From Glandiceps talaboti (Eukaryota; Hemichordata; Enteropneusta; Spengelidae): a stretch of 64,000 bases of DNA. Position 1 is the stretch's first letter, and each line of letters starts with the position of its first letter. Shown piece by piece: positions 29,511 to 64,000 of this stretch. A program made the translations under genes and the position numbers. Where the stretch lies: positions 22,410,209-22,474,208 of the forward strand of contig NC_135565.1 of NCBI RefSeq assembly GCF_964340395.1, given 5' to 3'. The notes beneath the pieces are model-generated. The model made no database searches and was not told where the DNA came from. It was given only the letters and a program-made list of their open reading frames with translations.

Positions 29511-32500
29511 GGTTGATATAACAGTGCCTTGGCTATACAGATAATATTAATCACCCTGTAATCAAGATATCTGTGGTTGATATAACAGTACCTTGGCTAT
29601 ACGGATATAATCACCCTGTAATAGAGATAACTGTGGTTGATATAACAGTGCCTTGGTTATACGGATATAATCACCCTATAATTAAGATAACTGTGGTTGA
29701 TATAACAGTGTCTTGGTTATACAGATATAATCACCCTATAATTAAGATAACTGTGGTTGATATAACAGTGTCTTGGTTATACGGATATAATCACCCTATA
29801 ATTAAGATAACTGTGGTTGATATAACAGTGCCTTGGTTATATGGATATAATCACCCTATAATTAAGATAACTGTGGTTGATATAACAGTGTCTTGGTTAT
29901 ACGGATATAATCACCCTGTAATTAAGATAACTGTGGGTGATATAACAGTGTCTTGGTTATGTGGATATAATCACCCTGTAATAGAGATAACTGTGGGTGA
30001 TATATAACAGTGCCTTGGTTATACGGATATAATCACCCTGTAATAGAGATAACTTTGGGTGATATATAACAGTGCCTTGGTTATACGGATATAATCACCC
30101 TATAATTAAGATAACTGTGGTTGATATAACAGTGTCTTGGTTATACGGATATAATCACCCTATAATTAAGATAACTGTGGGTGATATAACAGTGCCTTGG
30201 TCATATGGATATAATCACCCTGTAATAGAGATAACTGTGGGTGATATAACAGTGCCTTGGTTATACGGATATAATCACCCTGTAATAGAGATAACTGTGG
30301 TTGATATAACAGTGCCTTGGTTATACGGATATAATCACCCTATAATCAAGATAACTGTGGTTGATATAACAGTGTCTTGGTTATACAGATATAATCACCC
30401 AGTAATTAAGATAACTGTGGGTGATATAACAGTGTCTTGGTTATACGGATATAATCACCCTATAATTAAGATAACTGTGGTTGATATAACAGTGTCTTGG
30501 TTATACAGATATAATCACCCTATAATCAAGATAACTGTGGTTGATATAACAGTGCCTTGGTTATACAGATATAATCACCCTATAATTAAGATAACTGTGG
30601 TTGATATAACAGTGCCTTGGTTATACGGATATAATCACCCTATAATTAAGATAACTGTGGTTGATATAACAGTGTCTTGGTTATACGGATATAATCACCC
30701 TATGATTAAGATAACTGTGGTTGATATAACAGTGTCTTGGTTATACGGATATAATCACCCAGTAATTAAGATAACTGTGGTTGATATAACAGTGTCTTGG
30801 TTATACGGATATAATCACCCTATAATTAAGATAACTGTGGTTGATATAACAGTGCCTTGGTTATACGGATATAATCACCCTATAATTAAGATAACTGTGG
30901 GTGATATATAACAGTGCCTTGGTTATACGGATATAATCACCCTATAATTAAGATAACTGTGGGTGATATATAACAGTGCCTTGGTTATACGGATATAATC
31001 ACCCTATAATTAAGATAACTGTGGGTGATATATAACAGTGCCTTGGTTATACGGATATAATCACCCTATAATTAAGATAACTGTGGTTGATATAACAGTG
31101 TCTTGGTTATACGGATATAATCACCCTATAATTAAGATAACTGTGGTTGATATAACAGTGCCTTGGTTATACGGATATAATCACCCAGTAATCAAGATAA
31201 CTGTGGTTGATATAACAGTGCCTTGGTTATACGGATATAATCACCCTATAATTAAGATAACTGTGGTTGATATAACAGTGCCTTGGTTATACGGATATAA
31301 TCACCCAGTAATTAAGATAACTGTGGTTGATATAACAGTGTCTTGGTTATACGGATATAATCACCCTATAATTAAGATAACTGTGGTTGATATAACAGTG
31401 CCTTGGTTATACGGATATAATCACCCAGTAATTAAGATAACTGTGGTTGATATAACAGTGCCTTGGTTATACGGATATAATCACCCTATAATTAAGATAA
31501 CTGTGGTTGATATAACAGTGTCTTGGTTATACGGATATAATCACCCTATAATTAAGATAACTGTGGTTGATATAACAGTGTCTTGGTTATGTGGATATAA
31601 TCACCCTATAATTAAGATAACTGTGGTTGATATAACAGTGTCTTGGTTATACGGATATAATCACCCTATAATTAAGATAACTGTGGTTGATATAACAGTG
31701 TCTTGGTTATACGGATATAATCACCCTATAATTAAGATAACTGTGGTTGATATAACAGTGCCTTGGTTATACGGATATAATCACCCAGTAATTAAGATAA
31801 CTGTGGTTGATATAACAGTGCCTTGGTTATACGGATATAATCACCCTATAATTAAGATAACTGTGGTTGATATAACAGTGCCTTGGTTATACGGATATAA
31901 TCACCCTATAATTAAGATAACTGTGGTTGATATAACAGTGTCTTGGTTATGTGGATATAATCACCCTGTAATCAAGATAACTGTGGTTGATATAACAGTG
32001 CCTTGGTTATACGGATATAATCACCCTATAATTAAGATAACTGTGGTTGATATAACAGTGCCTTGGTTATACGGATATAATCACCCAGTAATTAAGATAA
32101 CTGTGGTTGATATAACAGTGCCTTGGTTATACGGATATAATCACCCTATAATTAAGATAACTGTGGTTGATATAACAGTGCCTTGGTTATACGGATATAA
32201 TCACCCTGTAATAGAGATAACTGTGGGTGATATATAACAGTGCCTTGGTTATACGGATATAATCACCCTGTAATTAAGATAACTGTGGTTGATATAACAG
32301 TGCCTTGGTTATACGGATATAATCACCCTATAATTAAGATAACTGTGGTTGATATAACAGTGCCTTGGTTATACGGATATAATCACCCAGTAATTAAGAT
32401 AACTGTGGTTGATATAACAGTGCCTTGGTTATACGGATATAATCACCCTATAATTAAGATAACTGTGGTTGATATAACAGTGCCTTGGTTATACGGATAT

Positions 32501-32627
32501 AATCACCCTATAATTAAGATAACTGTGGTTGATATAACAGTGCCTTGGTTATACGGATATAATCACCCAGTAATTAAGATAACTGTGGGTGATATATAAC
32601 AGTGCCTTGGTTATACGAATATAATAA
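29511..32627. repeat. 60-bp satellite, about 52 copies
   Basis: The unit contains GTTGATATAACAGTGCCTTG, GTTATACGGATATAATCACC and CTATAATTAAGATAACTGTG. Copies vary at few sites (GCCTT/GTCTT, ACGGA/ACAGA/GTGGA, CCTATAATT/CCCAGTAATT, AAG/GAG). Seven copies are 62 bp, with TATATAACAG for TATAACAG, always after GGGTGA. Because 60 is divisible by 3, one plus-strand frame stays open for up to 399 codons of a 20-residue repeat. The 62-bp copies break it, variation falls freely on first codon positions, and there is no splice or start context. It is best read as non-coding satellite DNA. Confidence 0.95.
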
Positions 32628-32803
32628 TTGCATGAACTTCCGTTGCTAGCTTATTATCAATATGTTGCTATGATATTTTTTAGGATGTGTCTTACTTATT
32701 AGTCTGTCTTTAACTTTATTCCGTGGCATGATGAAAAATATATGGGAATTTTGGAACTTTATTTCTCAACTATACTTCAAAAGATATAGTATGGTAACTA
32801 GTC

Positions 32804-32844
<41 letters not shown>

Positions 32845-33813
32845 ACATTGCTTAAAACAGTAACAACTTTACAAAAATATACTCTCTGTAGCACTTACGT
32901 TGTCATTTATGATTGTCATTGTTTAAGAAGGTTTAATTGTTTTTAATGTCAGTAAGAGATACATGTGACCTTCTTTAGTTTTGTAAAGTATCTTATCTCT
33001 TGTAGATTTCACAGACTGGCCATTCAAGTTGTGACGTATTATCAAAATAGTGACTGTGTATATGTGTATAAATAATACAATATATGCATAAACAACCTAT
33101 GAATTTCAACATCATAGGCTATGGTATACTTCTGAGTAATTATATATTCATAAATTGCACAAAACTATGAATATGTTAAGTTTGGACTGACTATGAATGT
33201 TCTCAATCATCCAGGTATGAAGTTAAGATTAACGAAGTAATTACAATCTATCCTATTGGAATTGCTGTTGTTTTTGAATGGCAACAGTTTCATGTCCTAA
33301 TCCTGGACACTTGGCAGAATGGCAGAAATGTACTGAGTTTGTTACATAAAGTAAAACATCATACAGGAAAGACGTCCAGGGTATAAATGTCATATTTAAG
33401 ATGAATGATCAGGATATTTTATATTCATAGAAACATGGTCTCAATACCATAGGCAAATTTGATTGGTGTCATTGACAATTTTGATAATATACTCATGAGG
33501 CCCTAAATTCAAAAATATAAATCAAAAGAAGATCACCAGTAATTCAATACAAAATATATTGATGTCGATGAAGCACTTTGGGGTATATAGATTAAGAATT
33601 ATTCATGACATGAACGTTCCTAGGGGTACATAGATTAAGAGTTGTTCATGGCATGGTGATCCCATCAGTAATATGCAAATTAGATAGATTTCTGAAAACC
33701 AAGTTATCTAACGAATTTTAAAATGATATAAATAAATAAACAAATAAATTAATAAATAAATTCTATATAATGACATAATGTTGCTATAAATCTCGTAGTT
33801 TAATCACTTGTAA
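32628..33813. other. Intergenic and probable 3' UTR of the ZU5-Death gene
   Basis: A (CAA)14 run lies at 32803-32845. Otherwise A+T-rich with no exon seen. The part next to 33814 should be the 3' untranslated region of the minus-strand gene, but no clear poly(A) signal was picked out. Confidence 0.45.
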
Positions 33814-42078
<8,265 letters not shown>

Positions 42079-42650
42079 CTAGTATAAGAAATGTACTTTC
42101 TAGAGAATATACAGGAACTTGCTGTCTCCCCTGACCGATCACGAGCGAATAGAATCGACAGCAACTCGTATATGTTACTATAAGTTATGCTGAGTGTCAA
42201 GTTAGAAGCCCCTTAAATGTCATTCTTAAAATAATATTGGGTTTTACCATGACACAATTCAGTAGAACAAGATCGGACAGGGTATAACAAGACAATGACA
42301 TATAGAAATACAGTACAGTACAATACAGGGGAATCCCAATGACGTCATCAGAGGCTGGCCGCTCTAGCTCATGAATATTCAAATTTGAAGATCGTCACAG
42401 TTTCGTTTCTTCCGGGATGTAATCATGGATGTAGTCGTGCCGTGGTGACCGGAAAAGGCAACACTGTAACGAAGACGCACCGCGACTAGCGACTGTGAGT
42501 CGAGTTTGTATCTGCTGCTATATACATTACAGTTTGATAGATTGAAAACTGTACAGTGGGACAAGTTGACTGTGATCGCTGTCGACTGTTGATGGCCGTG
42601 AAATAACATGAATAGAAAGCTCAAACTTATGTACAATTACGAAATGCTGA
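42079..42650 (-). promoter_or_regulatory. Likely promoter and 5' leader of the ZU5-Death gene
   Basis: The stretch upstream of the minus-strand start codon at 42078 is richer in CpG than its surroundings, notably 42130-42160 and 42400-42600 (for example GACGCACCGCGACTAGCGAC near 42472). No TATA box can be fixed. Position and composition are the only evidence. Confidence 0.35.
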
Positions 42651-43984
42651 CGATAATGTTCATACCGCAATTAGTGGTCCCATCCCCAATTGGGTATTAT
42701 CAATAACATATTTCGTAAGAAGTGGATGTTGCAATCTGTGACGTCAGCACTAATATACAAGCGTCACAAGGCATTCAGGTTAAGTAATGGATAGTCATGC
42801 AATTCGTTCGGGAGGGTTTATGTGTTAATAAACGATGGGGCGTACCCACGAGTGTTTGGCACATAACCGTACCGAACGAGTTGTCTATCTTACTTATACT
42901 ACGGCGTGATTGACATTTTTTATTTTTAAATTTAGAATTATTTTGTTTTATTAACTTATAGGTCACATCCAAAGTGACTTTGTTTCTGTACATAATTAGC
43001 GCTGAGAGCGGACATGGCAGAATTTTTTTACTTTACTCGATAAACGACCGCTCCTGAGGTTTAATTTGGTTCAAATCATGTCAAAATATTTCGGGGACGC
43101 CCCTTTCAGACCATCGGAATTTTCATACCCCCCCCTTCGAACCCTCAAATTTGTTAATGCCCCCCCCCCCAATTTCTCCCCAGCCCCCCTGTCGTAAATT
43201 CTGACCCCAGCCTTATGATTAGGTTCCTCCTGACGTCACAACTCACAACATAGATATTATCAATATTATACTACGACTAGACAGACTTGGCCAATCAGAG
43301 ACCTTGATTTCTGTTGGCTATATGAAGCCATAACCCACGCTTTCTCAATATTCGGTCTGTAAGGTGACGTGACTCTGATACATTTCTTACACATCTCACT
43401 GTCTGTTTGTTTGTTTGTCATCTATTTCCGCATCCACTATTTCTTACGAGACTTCACAATTTTTGCTGTTTTATTATTTTATTCTCGAATACGTAAAAAA
43501 GAAGTGTAGGGTCGGCGTGAAAAACTAGGTAGGGTCGGGTAACCGGAACTAATTTTTTTTAGGCCTAAGTATCTCCAAGTACAGCCCAATGTGAGAAGTA
43601 CTGTAAAATTTGATATTAAATAAGTGTGGTAGGAAAATTAATTACTGCCTATGTTTGCCCAAGACAAAAAATGATGCTAATTTTCTGAAAGTGAGTGTCG
43701 AACTCGTACTATACAAGTATAACATCTTTAATTCCAAAACTAGTGAGTAGTGAGCAGACTGGGCTGAAATTTAATGGGGATGCATTGGGGGGGGGGTGTA
43801 TAATAGAAGAAATATTAAAAATATAATGATCTCATCAACGATTGCAAATTAGGTGTAAAAATGTGAATTTTGGTCAAAAACTTATGTTTGAAAAAGTACT
43901 TGGTCAATGAGACTGAAATTTGGTGACATGTTTCTAGAAGTGTTATTCTGCAGATTTTGTTCAAAACATTTTGACACAATTGGC
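42651..43984. other. Intergenic between the ZU5-Death and NXPE genes
   Basis: A C-run-rich repeat end lies at about 43085-43210. The dispersed repeat shared with 5995-6130 lies at about 43425-43565. A G-run lies at about 43788. No gene seen. Confidence 0.5.
43425..43565. repeat. Second copy of dispersed repeat (see 5995-6130)
   Basis: TTTCCGCATCCACTATTTCT, AGGGTCGGCGTGAAAAACTA and GGTCGGGTAACCGGAAC are in the same order and strand as the first copy. Confidence 0.7.
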
Positions 43985-44440
43985 CCTAGTAACCATGACC
44001 ATGCACTTAGCAACAACCAAATGCCAATATATTTTGATAAAATAACAACATCATCTGGTAGGCAAGTGAGTAAACATTCATAAAATGTATGCAAATATCC
44101 CTAGCAACCATGACCACGCCCATAGCAACAGCTAAACGATTGTGAATATTACAAAGATAACAGGGATTCTTAGACAAGTGAACAAACATTCAAAAATGTA
44201 TGCCAATATGTTTAGCAACAAGACCACGCCCATAGCAACAGCCAAATAATCGCATATATTGCAAAAGTAACAGCAGGGATTAATAGACAGGTGATAATAC
44301 ATTCAGAAAATATATGCACATATACCTAGCAACAAGACAACGCCCGTAGCAACAGCCAAATTATCGCACGTATTGCAAAGACTATAACATGACTGGATAG
44401 GCAACTGGATAATCATTCAGCAAATGAACACCTATATATC
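43985..44440. repeat. About 113-bp tandem repeat, 4 copies, just 3' of the NXPE gene
   Basis: Each unit starts CTAGCAACMAGACCACGCCC and goes on CATAGCAACAGCCAAAT, then a less conserved part ending in an AAACATTCA-like piece. Copies begin at about 43985, 44098, 44210 and 44323 and are 75-85% alike, an old array. Confidence 0.8.
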
Positions 44441-44531
44441 TAGCATGGACCAGCATGTGGATAAACATTTTTAAAAACTGTAAAGTTGTGCTACAACGCC
44501 ATTGGCGCATTTTGTTATTATCTGCAGTAAT

Positions 44532-60793
<16,262 letters not shown>

Positions 60794-62184
60794 CTGTAAT
60801 ATACAGAATATGGACAACATTGTAATAATTCCACCTATTGTATTATAAATGTGAAGGGTGTTCTGGGAAGGACACTAAGAAGTTAATTAATGCAACTTTT
60901 GTTGAACAGGCGATGTAACTTAGTGTTAGTGCCCTAGTCAGAAATACATTAGTCCTTGAGCTGGAGTGTTTGTCGATACCATGTGGGGGTGGGGGGGGGG
61001 GGGGGCAAATGTTGTTATTAGATTTTTAAAAAAATAGCATTAAGCTTTCAATACAGTTACAGTGGCAAATACCTTCCAAATTTACCAGACCAGTTTCGTT
61101 ATAATTCTCAAAATCTTTAAATTATTTGCATAATGTACGTATACATGTATTATCCACATACCATGACCGATCTAGACATTGATCATGTGATCTAGATGTA
61201 TGGGGGCCCGTTCTGGTCACAATTATGTAAAGTGTGCTAGAATTAATTTAATGTAGTCTAGAATTAATTATTAATGACTGAAATTAATATTATGCACTCC
61301 TTGAATTAATTAGATGTGTTTTAAATTAATTTCATGTCGAATAGAATCAATTTTTATATTAACTGCAATTAATATTATGTATTCCTTGAATTAATTAAAT
61401 GTGTTTTGATTAATTTTATGCATTGTAATTAATTTCATGTATTCCTTGAATTAATTAAATGTGTTTCCGATTAATTTTATATACTGGTCTTAATTGTAAT
61501 GTAGTCTAGAATTAATTTTATGTATTCCTGGAATTAATTTCATGTTGTCTAGTATTAATTTTGTGTATGTGCTGAATTAATTTTATGTATGTGCCGAATT
61601 AATTTTGTGTATGTGTCGAATTAATTTTGTGTATGTGCTGAATTAATTTTGTGATGTGTCGAATTAATTTTGGCCCTACAATCCTTTGCGCGAGATTTCT
61701 TATTCAAAATGGCGGCCCACAGTGGTGCTCGGCGGCTTGTCATTCGAGAAAGGAATCAAGGCGGATTCTACCAATTTTTGCTCAATCTAAAATCAGTTGT
61801 TTGAGTTTTTCTGTCTCGCCTGAATTTAGGATCGACAGACGATCTATATGAAGTTAAGTTTCGAATGTTTGATGCCACAGTGACTTTGTCTTTGCTTTTG
61901 GATGACTTAGCGAGAGGAGGGCCCAATCCAACGTAGCTGCAATGTTTTGTGGGTTTTTTCGTCTGTTTTGGTGACTTTTTAAGTGTAAGTGTTTAACCCG
62001 CACCTAACGCTACAATTCCTAGTGGAGGAATTCCAATCAGCTGATGCGATGCGGATCTGCATCGCACATATCAATCCCTATTTTCGCCAAAATATCGACC
62101 TACCTACGGAAAATCTGACATTTCCTAACCGCAACACTTCTTAGGGATCCCCCGCAGCACAATCGACGCCCCGATCTGCCCTTT

Positions 62185-62280
62185 CCCCGTCAAAAACGGC
62201 CGCCGAACATGCGAAAGTAGACAATTTTGAGTTTTCAAAATTGTCAAGTTTCGCATGTTCGGCGGCCGTTTTTGACGGGG
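62185..62280. other. 96-nt near-perfect hairpin
   Basis: CCCCGTCAAAAACGGCCGCC and CGAACATGCGAAA face their exact complement, giving a 32-bp perfect outer stem. The stem continues through ACAATTTTGA / TCAAAATTGT with a tiny loop. Confidence 0.95.
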
Positions 62281-62406
62281 GATTGTAAGAATATCGCCAA
62301 CCCCTATAATAACGCCATTGTTCTGTATTAGGACCGTCATAGACAAGAATAAAACCATTTAGGAAAGGAATAACAGTTTACAAGCGACTGCGGTCCAAGT
62401 TGTATC

Positions 62407-62785
62407 ACAGGGGACCCAGGAACCGTGTGACAAACAAAACAAAACAAACAAATAAATAAACTATCAAATAAATGACAAATGAACAAATGAACGAACGACA
62501 AGTATAGGGACAAACAAAATAATTAAATAAACCAGCAAATAAACATATACTCATCGAGGTATACTAGATATGTTTTTTTTCTATACAGATAGTGATGGGT
62601 ACACTATAGAAAATAAACATATCTAGTATACCCCCATGAGTATCTGTTCATTTGCTGGTTTATTTAATTATTTTATTTGTCCCTATACTTGTCGTTCGTT
62701 TCCTTGTTCATTTGTCATTTATTAGATAGTTTATTTATTTGTTTGTTTTGTTTTGTTTGTCACACGGTTCCTGGGTCCCCTGTGC
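62407..62785. mobile_element. Nested 379-bp palindromic element
   Basis: Arms start ACAGGGGACCCAGGAACCGT and run through AACAAAACAAAACAAACAAA to the centre near 62600. TTGTATC lies directly on both sides (62400-62406 and 62786-62792), a likely 7-bp target duplication, so it probably jumped into the centre of the larger element. No ORF. Confidence 0.7.
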
Positions 62786-63841
62786 TTGTATCGATGTTAC
62801 GGCTGTAGCAAATTAATAAGTATCCGGTATCCAAGCTACAGCAACCAGAATTTTCCCTAATTCTATCTCAGCTGATAGCATGTTGCTCAAATATTAAGTC
62901 AAAGATTGATGTAAACTTAGCAGTGCTACTTGTATAATATGGGAAGGTAGTCCCGTTGGATTATCATCCACATCTGCGGCCCAAAATGAACCGTACCACT
63001 GTTTTCAATGCCTACGCTACACGCACGACCGGTCGTACGACCAGATTTCGGTCGTGGATGTTCGTTATCATATATGCATAGGGCTACAGTAATAAATACC
63101 CGGATGCTCGTTTGACCTCGGACACTAAATTTATTCTAGATCGTCTGTCGATCCTAAATTCAGGGGAGACAGAAAAACTCGAACAACTGAGCAAAAATTG
63201 GCAGAATCCTCCTTGATTCCTTTCTCGAATGACAACCCGCGTACCCGCTGAGCACCACCGACTGCGAGCTGCGGGCCGCCATTTTGAATAAGAAATCTCG
63301 CGCAAAGGATTGTAGGGCCAAAATTAATTCGACACATCACAAAATTAATTCAGCACATACACAAAATTAATTCGACACATACACAAAATTAATTCGACAC
63401 ATACACAAAATTAATTCGGCACATACACAAAATTAATTCGACACATACACAAAATTAATTCAGCACATACACAAAATTAATACTAGACAACATGAAATTA
63501 ATTCCAGGAATACATAAAATTAATTCTAGACTACCTAAAATTAAGACCAGTATATAAAATTAATCGGAAACACATTTAATTAATTCAAGGAATACATGAA
63601 ATTAATTACAATGCATAAAATTAATCAAAACACATTTAATTAATTCAAGGAATACATAATATTAATTGCAGTTAATATAAAAATTGATTCTATTCGACAT
63701 GAAATTAATTTAAAACACATTTAATTAATTCAAGGAGTGCATAATATTAATTTCAGTCATTATAAAAATTAATTCTAGACTACATTAAATTAATTCTAGC
63801 ACACTACATAATTGTGAACAGAACGGGCCCCCATATAGATG

Positions 63842-64000
63842 ACTGAATATTAAGGCCAAATAAGGTACGTAGGTTACACATGTCCAAATGGGATATGTGA
63901 TTAACTGTGAATTTCCTTAGGTTCAATTTATACAAAAAAACCCACAAAGGCAGCAGTGATACATCTGTTTGGAAAGCAACTCAGACTGTTAACCTTTGAA
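63842..64000. other. Window end, no feature seen
   Basis: A+T-rich unique sequence. An upstream NXPE exon would be expected beyond here. Confidence 0.4.

Larger units (their letters stand above)
61199..63835. mobile_element. 2.64 kb foldback transposon with 6-bp target duplication and nested palindromes
   Basis: Ends TATGGGGGCCCGTTCTG on the left and the same 17 bases inverted on the right. TAGATG abuts both ends (61193-61198 and 63836-63841). Arms of about 650-700 bp mirror each other closely. Their outer part is a run of roughly 20-bp units built on GAATTAATTTTGTGTATGTG. The inner part contains GCGCGAGATTTCTTATTCAA. The 1.3 kb centre holds a 96-nt near-perfect hairpin (62185-62280) and a 379-bp palindrome (62407-62785). 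No transposase is present. The superfamily is not clear: 6-bp duplications occur in Polintons and Dada, but neither end sequence fits with confidence. Confidence 0.9.

Noticed and set aside
29573-32599. Four long plus-strand ORFs (119-399 codons) of a 20-residue repeat
   Set aside because: They come from a satellite whose 60-bp period is divisible by 3. 62-bp copies break them, variation is not biased to silent sites, and no start or splice context exists.
61651-63340. Similar ORFs on opposite strands (GGPQ..., SPEFRIDRRS)
   Set aside because: They are the two mirror arms of the foldback transposon, short and without domain.

Overview
This is animal nuclear DNA. It is A+T-rich and its genes are split into many short exons with clean GT..AG introns. 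It is crowded with microsatellites, minisatellites and palindromic (MITE-like) DNA transposons. The gene families (an ELOVL4-like elongase, a membrane ZU5-UPA-Death protein, an NXPE protein) and the repeat load suggest a marine invertebrate, perhaps a hemichordate, cephalochordate or lophotrochozoan. The sequence alone does not settle which.

Layout. 1-12.5 kb: mostly repeats, with one possible orphan exon (665-851) and a CpG-containing stretch at 7.7-9.5 kb that could hold the elongase 5' end. 12.5-20.4 kb (+): a complete seven-exon ELOVL4-like fatty acid elongase of 294 aa. 20.4-33.8 kb: intergenic, including a 3.1 kb satellite of about 52 copies of a 60-bp unit. 33.8-42.1 kb (-): a complete eight-exon gene for a 682-aa single-pass receptor-like protein (signal peptide, short ectodomain, TM, ZU5, UPA, Death), most like UNC5CL. 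44.5-60.8 kb (-): five exons of an NXPE-family gene whose first exon(s) are missing. 61.2-63.8 kb: a 2.64 kb foldback transposon with a 6-bp target duplication. The elongase and the ZU5-Death gene converge tail to tail. The ZU5-Death and NXPE genes run in the same direction. Nothing suggests a shared pathway.

The most interesting things are structural. (1) The donor end of ELOVL exon 5 sits in an 83-bp tandem array whose extra copies have lost their splice donors and are split by a dead LINE. (2) Several palindromic DNA elements have readable target-site duplications (9, 6 and 3 bp). (3) A 28-bp minisatellite carries 16 exact copies of the palindrome TGACCTAGGTCA. (4) The UNC5CL-like receptor has an ectodomain without cysteines. 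Gene models were built by eye from splice sites and phase; no similarity search was possible.
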